Below are positions 6,591 to 14,500 of a stretch of 23,662 bases of DNA, one piece after another. The notes beneath the pieces are model-generated. The model worked only from the letters and a program-made list of their open reading frames with translations. It did not search any database and was not told where the DNA came from. The DNA is from a virus: positions 1 through 23,662 of the IMG/VR virus record IMGVR_UViG_3300031952_000151, one strand, 5' to 3'. Each line of letters opens with the position of its first letter. The stretch's first letter is position 1. The translations under genes and the position numbers were made by a program.

Positions 6591-7193
6591 TTACAATTCA
6601 GAAAGAATATTGTGAATTAATCTTTCTACATTGCTATATGGATTGATTATTATTTTTTGATCAATACTTTCATTGATCTTTCCTTGTGGATACATGAATG
6701 CACCTTGAGTACTTGGATTGCTTACAAAGTCGAATGCAATTAAATCAAAATCGTCTTGTACAACATCCGCGTTTTCACGCATGTCTTTTTTTACACTACC
6801 AAGACCACGACTACTGATACCCAAAAGAATACCTGATTGTAGTAAATCTCTTAAAATATTACCACTTGGTGTAGGAAGAATTTCTACAGTACCCACTAAA
6901 TCTTTACCATCCCAACCCATATCTACGATATTATGACTAACGTTCTTTAAGTTAACAACGCTACTTTCTGGATGATCCAATTCACCCATAGCACGACGTT
7001 GTTTTACAAAGTTATCCATATATTTGTTAGCTTCACGTTTCAAAATATCTTCTGGATAAACACGTCCATTTTGGTTCTTTGCATCAGCACGTTGCAAAAC
7101 TCCATTAACAAGGAGTTTGCCATCTTTCAATGATTCGTTTAGTGATGTTCTTTTAAATTCAAAAGGTAATACGTCGATTAGAATTTGTTTCAT
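6591..7193 (-). CDS. gp21: Prohead core protein protease, T4 gp21-like
   Basis: This serine protease of the herpesvirus-assemblin type cleaves scaffold and capsid proteins after L/I-x-E during head maturation. The catalytic His lies in GELDHPE (H74), the catalytic Ser in GISSRGLGS (residues 127-128), and the downstream FDFVSNPS motif is also conserved. The 'NGVLQRAD..NQNGRVYP' block near the start matches T4 gp21. I use the ATG at 7193, giving 200 aa. A longer frame from a GTG at 7229 would add 12 His/Asn/Leu-rich residues inside the preceding gene and has no ribosome site. The chosen ATG begins 2 nt after the stop of the upstream gene, which suggests translational coupling. Confidence 0.93.
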   Translation of the reverse strand: MKQILIDVLPFEFKRTSLNESLKDGKLLVNGVLQRADAKNQNGRVYPEDILKREANKYMDNFVKQRRAMGELDHPESSVVNLKNVSHNIVDMGWDGKDLVGTVEILPTPSGNILRDLLQSGILLGISSRGLGSVKKDMRENADVVQDDFDLIAFDFVSNPSTQGAFMYPQGKINESIDQKIIINPYSNVERLIHNILSEL

Positions 7194-7194
7194 A

Positions 7195-8364
7195 TTAAGC
7201 TGTAGGTTGAGATTGTGGTGGTTTTTCACCAGCGGTTTGTCCAGTTGCGGGTGGTTCTTCGGATGTCACACTATTTGCGGATTGAGTTGCGGTTTGTTTA
7301 TTCGGATCAACCAATGCTTTAGATTTAGCTATTTGATATTGATCTTTAGGTTTGACATCCGCGCTTCCTAAAATTTTGATCTTAAATCCTGGTTTAACAA
7401 AGAATTTAGCAGTTTTTTGTTTGCTTTCTTCACGACCCATAATTACAATAACATAACGATCATAATAATAGTCGATTTGTACGCCAGTTACATTAATTGT
7501 ATAATCGGCCTCAGGTTGTTTATATCCCTTACTAGCACGAACCACAATCTTTTTATCTAAAATTGAATCTTGAATCTTCTTTTGAAGATCAGTCTTTAAT
7601 TGTTCAGTACTATTTTTCAACTTAGAATCAAAAGCAGTAAAATCTGGTTGAATATCGTAAGATTGAAGATTGACATCAACAGGAGCTTTAGGAGTTGTTG
7701 GAACTGGTTGAGTTGGAACAGCAGGTTGTGCTGGTGCTGGTGCTGGTGCTGGTGCTGGTGCTGGTGCTGGCGATTGTTGATCAGCCTCATTCTTTAACTT
7801 ATACAATAAACCACCAACTCCCTCTTTACGCATTTGTCTAACAAGTCTAATTGCGTGTTCTGTTACAGGCAGCATTCCTTGTTCATGACCAGCCAATGCC
7901 GGATCTAGTTCTGGATCTCCGTGTTGTACTAACCCATTTGAATCTGTGTATGTATCTATTGGCTCAATGTTTTGAGCTGGATTAGCATATGCTGGTTCAC
8001 TATACATTTGATTTTCCAAAGCATAACCAGTATTGTTTTTAACAGGTTTTGCCAATTTATATCCGAATTGTGTAGCAGCACGAACATTACCAGTAGATTT
8101 TTTATTGGAACTAAATGCAAATGGTGTCATTACACCAGGAACACCGGCTGTAGTGCTAGCTTCATTCTTCTTCTTTAATTGGGTATCTACCTGTTTTTTT
8201 ATTTTTTCACGGGTAGATGGTGAAATTTTGTCTGCGTGTGATTGCAACCACGCATTGTAATCTTGTTTAGAAATACGAGACATTTCGCTATCTCTGTAAT
8301 ATTGAGCGTATTTTTTTACAATGTCTCTAAATGGATCACCCGATTCTTTAAGCAGTTTTTTCAT
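7195..8364 (-). CDS. Hypothetical head-cluster protein, 389 aa, with Ala-Pro repeat
   Basis: The gene sits between the portal region and gp21, where T4 carries the small core genes 67 and 68, but the sequence does not obviously match either. The N-terminus MKKLLKESGDPF contains L-K-E7|S, a possible gp21 cleavage site; gp22 begins with a nearly identical MSDLLKES. A helical region follows, then a low-complexity Ala-Pro run at about residues 199-211. A more folded C-terminal region (about 235-345) contains alternating strands (KIVVRASKGYK, YYYDRYVIVIMGREE, KFFVKPGFKIKI). The final 40 residues are polar. The start overlaps the preceding gene by 17 nt, and the stop is followed almost at once by the gp21 ATG. 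The function is unknown; a core or internal head protein is a reasonable guess. Confidence 0.7.
   Translation of the reverse strand: MKKLLKESGDPFRDIVKKYAQYYRDSEMSRISKQDYNAWLQSHADKISPSTREKIKKQVDTQLKKKNEASTTAGVPGVMTPFAFSSNKKSTGNVRAATQFGYKLAKPVKNNTGYALENQMYSEPAYANPAQNIEPIDTYTDSNGLVQHGDPELDPALAGHEQGMLPVTEHAIRLVRQMRKEGVGGLLYKLKNEADQQSPAPAPAPAPAPAPAQPAVPTQPVPTTPKAPVDVNLQSYDIQPDFTAFDSKLKNSTEQLKTDLQKKIQDSILDKKIVVRASKGYKQPEADYTINVTGVQIDYYYDRYVIVIMGREESKQKTAKFFVKPGFKIKILGSADVKPKDQYQIAKSKALVDPNKQTATQSANSVTSEEPPATGQTAGEKPPQSQPTA
7733..7770. repeat. Hexanucleotide tandem repeat inside the 389-aa gene
   Basis: GGTGCT occurs six times in perfect tandem plus two further bases, encoding an Ala-Pro dipeptide run on the minus strand. 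The DNA-level perfection indicates recent slippage and likely copy-number variation between strains. Confidence 0.9.
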
Positions 8365-9223
8365 TTTGAATTTTTTTCAATTCTTCGACCAATTCGTATG
8401 CGGTCAAAAGAGATGTAAGTTGATTTTCTTTAACCAATCCTACAACGTTTTTACTTGAAAGTTGAGTTATAGTTTCATTCAATTTAATCTTAATAACCTC
8501 GTTATTATTGATTGATGAAATATACTCTTTCAAAATCTCAGAAACCCTCTTGTATTCTATATTTACAAACTCGGTGAATTTGTTAGTATTAGATACGTTT
8601 GTAATATATTCTTTCAACAAACGCTTTTGATCTGGTAGCAAGTTACTATATTTTTTATTGAAGTTTTCAATTAGGAACTTATACGCTAACAATCTAACCT
8701 CGGCTGGTTGACTATCATAAATGTCTAGTGGTTGTAAATCACTCTTTTTATCCTTAGTTAAACTTTCAATGACACATTCTCTTGCTTCTACCAATTCTTC
8801 TACTCCAAACTTAACTTCATTTAAATTCTGATTCTCAAATAATTTATAAACCGATGCATGCAATTTATAATTTGGAATCTTATTCTTCAAAAATTCATCG
8901 ATGTTGTATTGTTCCTTGATTTCTTTAACCAAGTTATATTTTTGTTTATTCAACTTATGTGCATCAATTTTGGAACGTGTTTGCAAAACCACATCAAGAA
9001 TTCGTTCTGCGGTTTGAGGATTTTTAGAAGACTGTGATGATACGAAGTTGTATAATTGGAACTCCCTGCCAAGTTCTTTTGATTCGTTGAAATATCTGAA
9101 CATTAGATTTTTCGTGAATGATTCATCACGGCCGGCAAGAATATCAGACGTTATTTGTCTGGTAAGTAGTTCGAATAGAATACCGCTATTCTTAAACTTT
9201 GAATGTTTCGCTTTCTTATGCAT
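8348..9223 (-). CDS. Conserved head-cluster protein next to the portal, 291 aa
   Basis: I start at the ATG at 9223 (MHKKAKHSKFKNSGILFELL), since GGAA lies 4 nt upstream; a TTG three codons earlier is less likely. The basic N-terminus leads into a helical protein with conserved-looking segments such as ILFELLTRQITSDILAG and ELGREFQLYNFV. The remainder is helical, with Lys, Asn and Glu predominating and no Cys motif, membrane segment or enzyme signature. The position, immediately downstream of gp20 and before gp21, corresponds to the T4 67/68 region of prohead-core proteins. I cannot show homology to them. A late-type promoter (TATAAATA) lies about 47 nt upstream, in the gap after gp20. The last 17 nt overlap the next gene. 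Confidence 0.7.
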   Translation of the reverse strand: MHKKAKHSKFKNSGILFELLTRQITSDILAGRDESFTKNLMFRYFNESKELGREFQLYNFVSSQSSKNPQTAERILDVVLQTRSKIDAHKLNKQKYNLVKEIKEQYNIDEFLKNKIPNYKLHASVYKLFENQNLNEVKFGVEELVEARECVIESLTKDKKSDLQPLDIYDSQPAEVRLLAYKFLIENFNKKYSNLLPDQKRLLKEYITNVSNTNKFTEFVNIEYKRVSEILKEYISSINNNEVIKIKLNETITQLSSKNVVGLVKENQLTSLLTAYELVEELKKIQNEKTA

Positions 9224-9269
9224 AAGTTCCAATTAAATATAAATATAAATAGAATTTAAAAATAATCAC

Positions 9270-9277
9270 TATTTATA
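9270..9277 (-). promoter_or_regulatory. T4-type late promoter box TATAAATA
   Basis: The minus strand reads GTATAAATAGTG just after the gp20 stop, an exact match to the T4 late promoter octamer, which is recognised by the gp55 sigma factor in T4. It would drive the 291-aa gene and the genes behind it. The extended form AAATAGTG recurs near 21040. Confidence 0.6.
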
Positions 9278-9284
9278 CTATTCT

Positions 9285-12239
9285 TTATTCTTTTATGTTG
9301 TTTTCGTCCATGAACGAAGGTTTATTTTGAGATTCCTTTAAAATATCTTTGTGACTATTGAATGCTTTAACTAGAGATGATATAGATTCCATAGACAATG
9401 GAGATTTATTTTTGTACTTGTGTGTTGGTGATAAATCACTATCTCTATTATTTTCTAAAGTGCCTAGTGGGTCTTCTCCAAATGGATATTTGCTAGCATC
9501 TTTTCTACCGGTTTGATCTCTTTTCTTTTCTGTGATTGGAGGAGTGCCACCCGCTGGTGCTGCACCAGCGGACGATGTATCGGCTTCTGCACCGCCGCCA
9601 CCGGCTTCAGCACCACCAGCGGATGATGCATCGGCTTCTGCGCCGCCGCCACTGGTTTCAGCGCCTCCACCAGTACCTCCATCAGTTTCTTCACCCTTTG
9701 ATTTCAAGAAATTCAAGGCTGGATCATTTCCTTCTTCTTCAATTTGTTTAAATCTATATGTTGCTTTAGCATCATCAATAAGTTGCTTTTGTAGATTAAT
9801 CATGTCTTGATCAGACATACTGAATACGTTGTCATAAATCCACTTCTTACTGAACAACTTTTGTTCTTGCATGTCCTTACTAACTTCAACCTTACTCTTC
9901 CAAACATCAATCTTTTCTTTTTCAAAGATTGTAGATGGATTTGTCAATTCTAATGTAAAGTCAACAAGTGATTCGTCACGATATCCTTGAGAATATAAAT
10001 GAATAACAGCAATCTTGTTCAATTCACTAACAATAATACGTTGAACACGTTGAATTGTACGAGCAAAACGGATATCTTCAGCTGCCAATGTAGCTTTACC
10101 ACTTAAACTTTCGTCGTATCCCAAAAATGCTTTTGGAATTTTGAGTGCTGCCATCAACTTGTTACGTAGATATTCGATATCGTCTGTTCCGGTCCATTCA
10201 AGACCTGGCAAATTGCTAATATCGGTACCACTATCACCACCACGAACTGGCAAGAAAAAGTCTTCTACCATGTTTTGTAGATTGAAACGAAGATTGTAAT
10301 CACCGGTAGCTTGATCCAAATACGGAGTCTTTTTCATCTGCGCGATGATACGTTCCATATGATTATCAACCTCATTTGGTGGAATATTACCAATATCTAC
10401 CTTGAAAATTCTCTTTTCAGGAGCACGCATAATACGATGAATCAACATTGCGTCTTCCATCAAACTTAATTGTTTCCATACACGACGAGCACCTTCCAAC
10501 ATACTCTTACCGTATGGTAAAAAATTGCTATCGCTTAACAAGCGAAAATGTGCAATTTGATAATTTTCTAAATCTTCCATTTTGTTTCCGTATGGAAGAT
10601 TGACTTGGAACTTAACGAAATTCTTGTTTTCTAAATGTGTATTTTCTAAACGAGTTACATAATATGAACTGAGAGGTTCAACCATGTATACACCATATTC
10701 TGGACTAATATGTAATCTCAAATAAAAATCACCATACTTTGCTAAACTACGAGTCCAACTCCAAAGATTGAATTCAATATTCAAGATATCATAAAACAAA
10801 TTGTTTAATATTTGTTTGATATCATCATTTGATGATTTTACTGAAATGATATCACCCAATTCATTTTTACTAGTACATTCGTCTGCATAAATGTCAAGTG
10901 CGGATGAAAGGATTGGATCCATATCCATTGTATTATGGACGAAACAAGAATCCGTAGCAAAATTCTGATACTTTTCAACAGTAACATCGTAAACTTCTAT
11001 TTCTCCTATATATTCAATATCAACAATTTTGTGATTAAGAGATGACTCTATATAATTTTTAAATGATTTCCAATCAGTGTTACTTTTCTTCAAACGATTC
11101 TGTAGAACCGAATAATCACAATTTAAATCTTTAACTAATCCCCAAGATGTTAATTTTCCGTGTTGTTTGTAATAATTTAACGCTTTAATTTTTAATATAT
11201 CAATTGTTAAATCATCTCTATATTTTGGATTGTTTTTTTCCGTTTGATCTCTATTAACAAATATTTCTTTTAAAGTATTAGATCTTTTATCATTTGATTC
11301 AATGGAATGTTGTTTTCCATAGAAAGGATTGTTTATACCAACTCGATATCCGTTCCATCTGTGAAATTTTCTATTTTTATATCCAGTTGAATTTTTGATC
11401 TTTTCCAACGTATTTTGTTTATTTTCAACCGACCAAATAATTTTATTATTTAATTCTGCGTGAAATTTTCTATGATCAGAATCTAACATTATACGTAAAT
11501 TCTCTGGAAGATTGTTTGTTTTATCAAAATTTTTATGATGAACAACTTCGTTGGAACTTAATTCCCGATTAAATTGTTCGGCGACTATTTTATGTTCTGT
11601 TTGCCATCCTTTACTAAAATTATACAAACTTCTATATCCATTGTTGTAGAAATCTTTTTGATAAAAAGGCATCACAGACTCGCCAATTGATAGATCTTCT
11701 AATTTTTTATATTCTCCATTTCTCATTAAAAATGGATGTCCGGCACTTCCTATTATGAATTGTCCATTGTCAAAAATTACTTTCCAACACTTTCTAGGAC
11801 CACCTTCTTTCTTTCTAGGATGATATGCTTTACCTAATTTTACACTGTCAGTTTCGTGATCGTATGAAAATACATAAAATCTTTCTTGGGGTTTATCTTT
11901 ATATCTCTCCGTTAGTTCAGCTATAGTTGGTTTAGTACCATCTGGTAGAGGTATGATTGTATCAGGACCAACACAGTCATAATCACGAAATAATTCTATA
12001 CGACTGCTTTGATATGATAGATTAAAGTCGCGGGTATACGAATTATATGCCGTAGTTCTGAGACGATTAAAACGATCTCTTAGACTATTACGATCAGTTG
12101 CATACTGAATTTCATCAGTATCTATAACCTTCAACTTCTTACCGCCAACGTTTCTAACAATTACGTCGTTGCTAAACAGACGTTTAAGTCTGGCAAAAAG
12201 TGATCTATTCTTTAATTCTTGAAATGATTTATCAGTCAT
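9285..12239 (-). CDS. gp20: Portal vertex protein, T4 gp20-like, interrupted by an in-frame intein
   Basis: The 984-aa precursor consists of an N-extein (1-88), an intein (89-436) and a C-extein (437-984), giving a 636-aa portal after splicing. The portal forms the dodecameric vertex through which DNA enters and leaves. The join restores IELFRDYD/TMDMDPILSSALDI, a conserved gp20 region. Further gp20-type segments are SWTRSLAKYGDFYLRL, the MEDAMLIHRIMRAPEKRIF block and GYDESLSGKATLAAEDIRFA. The C-terminal tail after about residue 860 carries a Gly/Ala/Glu-rich linker of two 17-residue repeats, then a short basic/acidic end. It is about 110 aa longer than T4 gp20, mainly from this tail. It follows gp17 directly with a TATAAATA promoter in the 25-nt gap. 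Confidence 0.94.
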   Translation of the reverse strand: MTDKSFQELKNRSLFARLKRLFSNDVIVRNVGGKKLKVIDTDEIQYATDRNSLRDRFNRLRTTAYNSYTRDFNLSYQSSRIELFRDYDCVGPDTIIPLPDGTKPTIAELTERYKDKPQERFYVFSYDHETDSVKLGKAYHPRKKEGGPRKCWKVIFDNGQFIIGSAGHPFLMRNGEYKKLEDLSIGESVMPFYQKDFYNNGYRSLYNFSKGWQTEHKIVAEQFNRELSSNEVVHHKNFDKTNNLPENLRIMLDSDHRKFHAELNNKIIWSVENKQNTLEKIKNSTGYKNRKFHRWNGYRVGINNPFYGKQHSIESNDKRSNTLKEIFVNRDQTEKNNPKYRDDLTIDILKIKALNYYKQHGKLTSWGLVKDLNCDYSVLQNRLKKSNTDWKSFKNYIESSLNHKIVDIEYIGEIEVYDVTVEKYQNFATDSCFVHNTMDMDPILSSALDIYADECTSKNELGDIISVKSSNDDIKQILNNLFYDILNIEFNLWSWTRSLAKYGDFYLRLHISPEYGVYMVEPLSSYYVTRLENTHLENKNFVKFQVNLPYGNKMEDLENYQIAHFRLLSDSNFLPYGKSMLEGARRVWKQLSLMEDAMLIHRIMRAPEKRIFKVDIGNIPPNEVDNHMERIIAQMKKTPYLDQATGDYNLRFNLQNMVEDFFLPVRGGDSGTDISNLPGLEWTGTDDIEYLRNKLMAALKIPKAFLGYDESLSGKATLAAEDIRFARTIQRVQRIIVSELNKIAVIHLYSQGYRDESLVDFTLELTNPSTIFEKEKIDVWKSKVEVSKDMQEQKLFSKKWIYDNVFSMSDQDMINLQKQLIDDAKATYRFKQIEEEGNDPALNFLKSKGEETDGGTGGGAETSGGGAEADASSAGGAEAGGGGAEADTSSAGAAPAGGTPPITEKKRDQTGRKDASKYPFGEDPLGTLENNRDSDLSPTHKYKNKSPLSMESISSLVKAFNSHKDILKESQNKPSFMDENNIKE
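9569..9670. repeat. Two 51-bp direct repeats in the portal C-terminal tail
   Basis: Two imperfect copies with a 51-bp period (starting at 9569 and 9620, for example CGGACGATGTATCGGCTTCTG and CGGATGATGCATCGGCTTCTG) encode 17-residue Gly/Ala units containing AEAD-SSAG. The region is markedly richer in GC than its surroundings. It probably forms a flexible linker. Confidence 0.75.
10932..11975 (-). mobile_element. Intein with HNH/NUMOD3 homing endonuclease in the portal gene
   Basis: The 348-residue element begins at Cys89 (CVGPDTIIPLPDG, block A). Block B, with its His, is GSAGHPF (165-171). Block F is EVYDVTVEKYQNFAT (415-429). It ends with the His-Asn pair of block G (SCFVHN, N436), followed by Thr as the +1 nucleophile, so all splicing residues are present. 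The middle holds an HNH endonuclease of the HNH_3 type: H216, the VVHHKN motif (232-237) and TNNLPENL (241-248). A NUMOD3 DNA-binding motif follows (NNPFYGKQHS, 303-312), then a helix-turn-helix-like segment (about 345-397) that may recognise the target. The inserted DNA is visibly more AT-rich than the flanking portal sequence, which fits horizontal spread by homing into portal genes lacking the intein. Confidence 0.93.
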
Positions 12240-12261
12240 GTTTTACCGCCATATATATAAG

Positions 12262-12269
12262 TATTTATA
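12262..12269 (-). promoter_or_regulatory. T4-type late promoter box TATAAATA upstream of gp20
   Basis: The minus strand carries an exact TATAAATA overlapping the TAA stop of gp17. Transcription would start about 15-20 nt before the gp20 ATG at 12239, leaving room for the GGCGG sequence as a weak ribosome site. Confidence 0.6.
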
Positions 12270-13878
12270 ACAACCATTTTAAGCTTTCTTTTTTGCCGTT
12301 TACATTGGCATTTGGAGAAAAGTCCCACGATTCAGATGCTTGACCAATTGGTTTTGTTAATATTGTTTGATTATGTACACTGGTTACTTTGTTGATTCCG
12401 GCCAACATTTGTCTATTATATTGTATTTGTTCGTTTCTCAATTTAAGTGCAGTATCTCTAACCCATAATCCAATCGCCAAAGACATTACCAAGTCATCAT
12501 TATAACCTCTCATAGCTTCTGCTTTTGGACCATTCCAAATAAATACATTCAATTCTTCGTACAATCGTAGTGAATGAATTATTATAGTTTTTTCTCTGAA
12601 AAATGCTTCTAATTTACTAACCATCAGTGGTCTATTTTTAGTAGTTGTAGTAAATCCTGGTACCAACTTCTTATCGGATGTGTTGAGTTTATTTGTATAA
12701 GTTCTTTCAACATCAACTATAGTCAAATCAGATGCACTATAAAATGTATTTTGATAACCTCTATCAACAACCTGTTGTATTGTTGCCCAACCAACGTTAT
12801 TATTTTCTATAACCAACAACGCATTATTGTACTCTGTAGCTATTGATACTAGAAGATTACCATAATCTTTTGTAGTTAATTGACCTTTATATTCAGCCAC
12901 TTGTTCCAAAGACTCCACATCAAATATGTGAAATGAACTAAAATCTCCACCATCTCCTCTCGCACAATCTGCGGTTAATATATAATTTTTGCTATAATCT
13001 GGATAAGACCATATCCACATGTCTTGATTATTACCACGTCTTTCAACTGGGTCTTTTATATATGTTTGTTTATAAAACTCTAAAATATCAACCGCAACAA
13101 CCTGATTACCAGATGTACTAAAATCACAGTCGCATTCTTGGGCTGCACCTTTTACACCAGATAATTCTGTTTGTTTATCTCTCCAAGATTGATCACGATC
13201 TGGATGTAAATGCCACGGCAGTCTTATTGTGTTGAATCCATCCTTACCAGAAACCTGGTTTGCTTCGGCTTCAACCCATGTTTTATGAAAGAAATTGCCA
13301 ACACCATTTGGAGTACTCAATACGATAGCTCTACCACCAGTACTTAATGTATATTGAGAAGATAGCCATATTTCTTCAACGCCGTCAATAAATGCAGCTT
13401 CGTCTATGATCAGTAATGAGAGTGCCGATGAACGACCTGCGGTACCAGCGGATGATACTGCTTTAATTTGAGATCCATTCTTTAAACGCAACGACAAACG
13501 ATTGTCTTCTACACAGGGAACTTTTAACCAACTTGGTAGATTGTCATTGGCAAAACGTACTTTGGTAACAATTTCCTTTGCGGTTTCTTGAGTAATACTA
13601 ATACACAATATATTTTTATCGTTATGAAAAGTCATCAACCATAAACTATAAGCGGCAGTAAGAGTACTAATACCCATTTGACGACTTTTAAGAACAATGT
13701 TTAATTGATTGTCAACAAAGTCTTGTAAAGCTTTTTCTTGAAATGGATATAGTTCAAATGCAACAGTACCACGTATAGGATGTTGAATCTTCACATACTT
13801 CTTCATGAAGTATATAGGATCCTCAATACACTTCTTATACTCGTTTCTTATTATCTCTCTTAAGTTTGGCTGACTCAT
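12265..13878 (-). CDS. gp17: Terminase large subunit, T4 gp17-like
   Basis: This 537-aa protein is the DNA-packaging motor ATPase and headful nuclease. The ATPase half shows YPFQEKAL (Q motif), a non-canonical Walker A SRQMGIST (65-72), Walker B LLIIDE (155-160) and coupling motif LSTPNG (188-193). The RNase H-like nuclease half shows metal ligands in TADCARGDGGD (D303), VIENNN (E357) and YNDDLVMSLAI (D460/D461). The length is slightly less than T4 gp17 (610 aa). The ATG at 13878 lies inside the upstream zinc-ribbon gene (44-nt overlap), like the T4 16/17 overlap. The stop carries a late promoter for gp20. No intein or frameshift is visible. Confidence 0.96.
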   Translation of the reverse strand: MSQPNLREIIRNEYKKCIEDPIYFMKKYVKIQHPIRGTVAFELYPFQEKALQDFVDNQLNIVLKSRQMGISTLTAAYSLWLMTFHNDKNILCISITQETAKEIVTKVRFANDNLPSWLKVPCVEDNRLSLRLKNGSQIKAVSSAGTAGRSSALSLLIIDEAAFIDGVEEIWLSSQYTLSTGGRAIVLSTPNGVGNFFHKTWVEAEANQVSGKDGFNTIRLPWHLHPDRDQSWRDKQTELSGVKGAAQECDCDFSTSGNQVVAVDILEFYKQTYIKDPVERRGNNQDMWIWSYPDYSKNYILTADCARGDGGDFSSFHIFDVESLEQVAEYKGQLTTKDYGNLLVSIATEYNNALLVIENNNVGWATIQQVVDRGYQNTFYSASDLTIVDVERTYTNKLNTSDKKLVPGFTTTTKNRPLMVSKLEAFFREKTIIIHSLRLYEELNVFIWNGPKAEAMRGYNDDLVMSLAIGLWVRDTALKLRNEQIQYNRQMLAGINKVTSVHNQTILTKPIGQASESWDFSPNANVNGKKESLKWLL

Positions 13879-14482
13879 ATTTTATTTCTAATTCCACAAT
13901 CTCCGCATCTATCTTTGATAATCTTTCATTGGTAGATTCTAAATCCTTGGTAACATCTTCTAATACTTTTGAATAGTTTTCAGCTCCACTCCAACGTTCA
14001 ATTGATCCATCTTCTTCTGAAAATTCAATTGGTTTGCCATGATTTTGTGTACACCAGATTTTTGTTTCTTCAAACCTTTGTTTGTAATCCTGCAATGCAG
14101 ATCTTACATTTTTAAGTTCACGGATTTTATTAAATGTATCCCAGATACCAAGTCTTTTGAGACGAGTTTCTTCATTGGTAAAACAATCATAACACATTTG
14201 TGTTTTTGGCCAAACACGATCATCCAAATAACTACCCCACCTAACATCCATATTACAACATGTACATCTTTGTTCTAAAACAAGAGTTGCACGTTTTGAA
14301 ACTCTACGTTTACTACTATTTTTCCACACCCATTTACGTCCTTGACTATCCTCCCACTCTTCACCTTCTTTACGGGTTGAATTTTCCAAATTGGAATCAT
14401 ATCCTACTTGAACGAATGGACGATTGCCATCGACATAATCTTTAACAATATCAAGATTGCTTTTACCTGATGATCTTTTCAT
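13835..14482 (-). CDS. Zinc-ribbon/coiled-coil protein, candidate small terminase
   Basis: The 215-aa protein overlaps the start of gp17 by 44 nt, the position of T4 gene 16. It has an N-terminal basic segment and a conserved-looking RPFVQVGYD and EGEEWEDSQGRKW stretch. Two pairs of cysteines, C73-x2-C76 and C97-x2-C100, are spaced as in a zinc ribbon. A long coiled coil covers about 118-210 (YSKVLEDVTKDLESTNERLS and following). T4 gp16 also has a central coiled coil but no zinc ribbon, so homology is not shown. A role in DNA recognition for packaging is a positional inference. The stop of the preceding gene and an AATAAATA element lie in the 18-nt gap upstream. It is certainly a gene; its function is tentative. 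Confidence 0.75.
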   Translation of the reverse strand: MKRSSGKSNLDIVKDYVDGNRPFVQVGYDSNLENSTRKEGEEWEDSQGRKWVWKNSSKRRVSKRATLVLEQRCTCCNMDVRWGSYLDDRVWPKTQMCYDCFTNEETRLKRLGIWDTFNKIRELKNVRSALQDYKQRFEETKIWCTQNHGKPIEFSEEDGSIERWSGAENYSKVLEDVTKDLESTNERLSKIDAEIVELEIKYESAKLKRDNKKRV

Positions 14483-14500
14483 AACAAATATGTATTTATT

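Noticed and set aside
7194-7229. GTG start for gp21 giving a 12-residue longer N-terminus
   Set aside because: The extra codons lie entirely within the upstream gene, no ribosome site precedes the GTG, and the ATG at 7193 directly follows the upstream stop.
7733-7770. Tandem repeat as a CRISPR-like or iteron array
   Set aside because: The unit is 6 bp without spacers and lies in frame within a coding region, so it is a protein linker repeat.
7600-7797. Plus-strand Cys-Trp repeat frame over the GGTGCT repeat
   Set aside because: It is simply the antisense reading of the Ala-Pro hexanucleotide repeat, not a cysteine-rich protein.
9532-9810. Plus-strand Ala/Pro-rich frames opposite the portal C-terminal tail
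   Set aside because: They are the antisense shadow of the Gly/Ala repeat region of gp20; codon composition and lack of a start context argue against coding.
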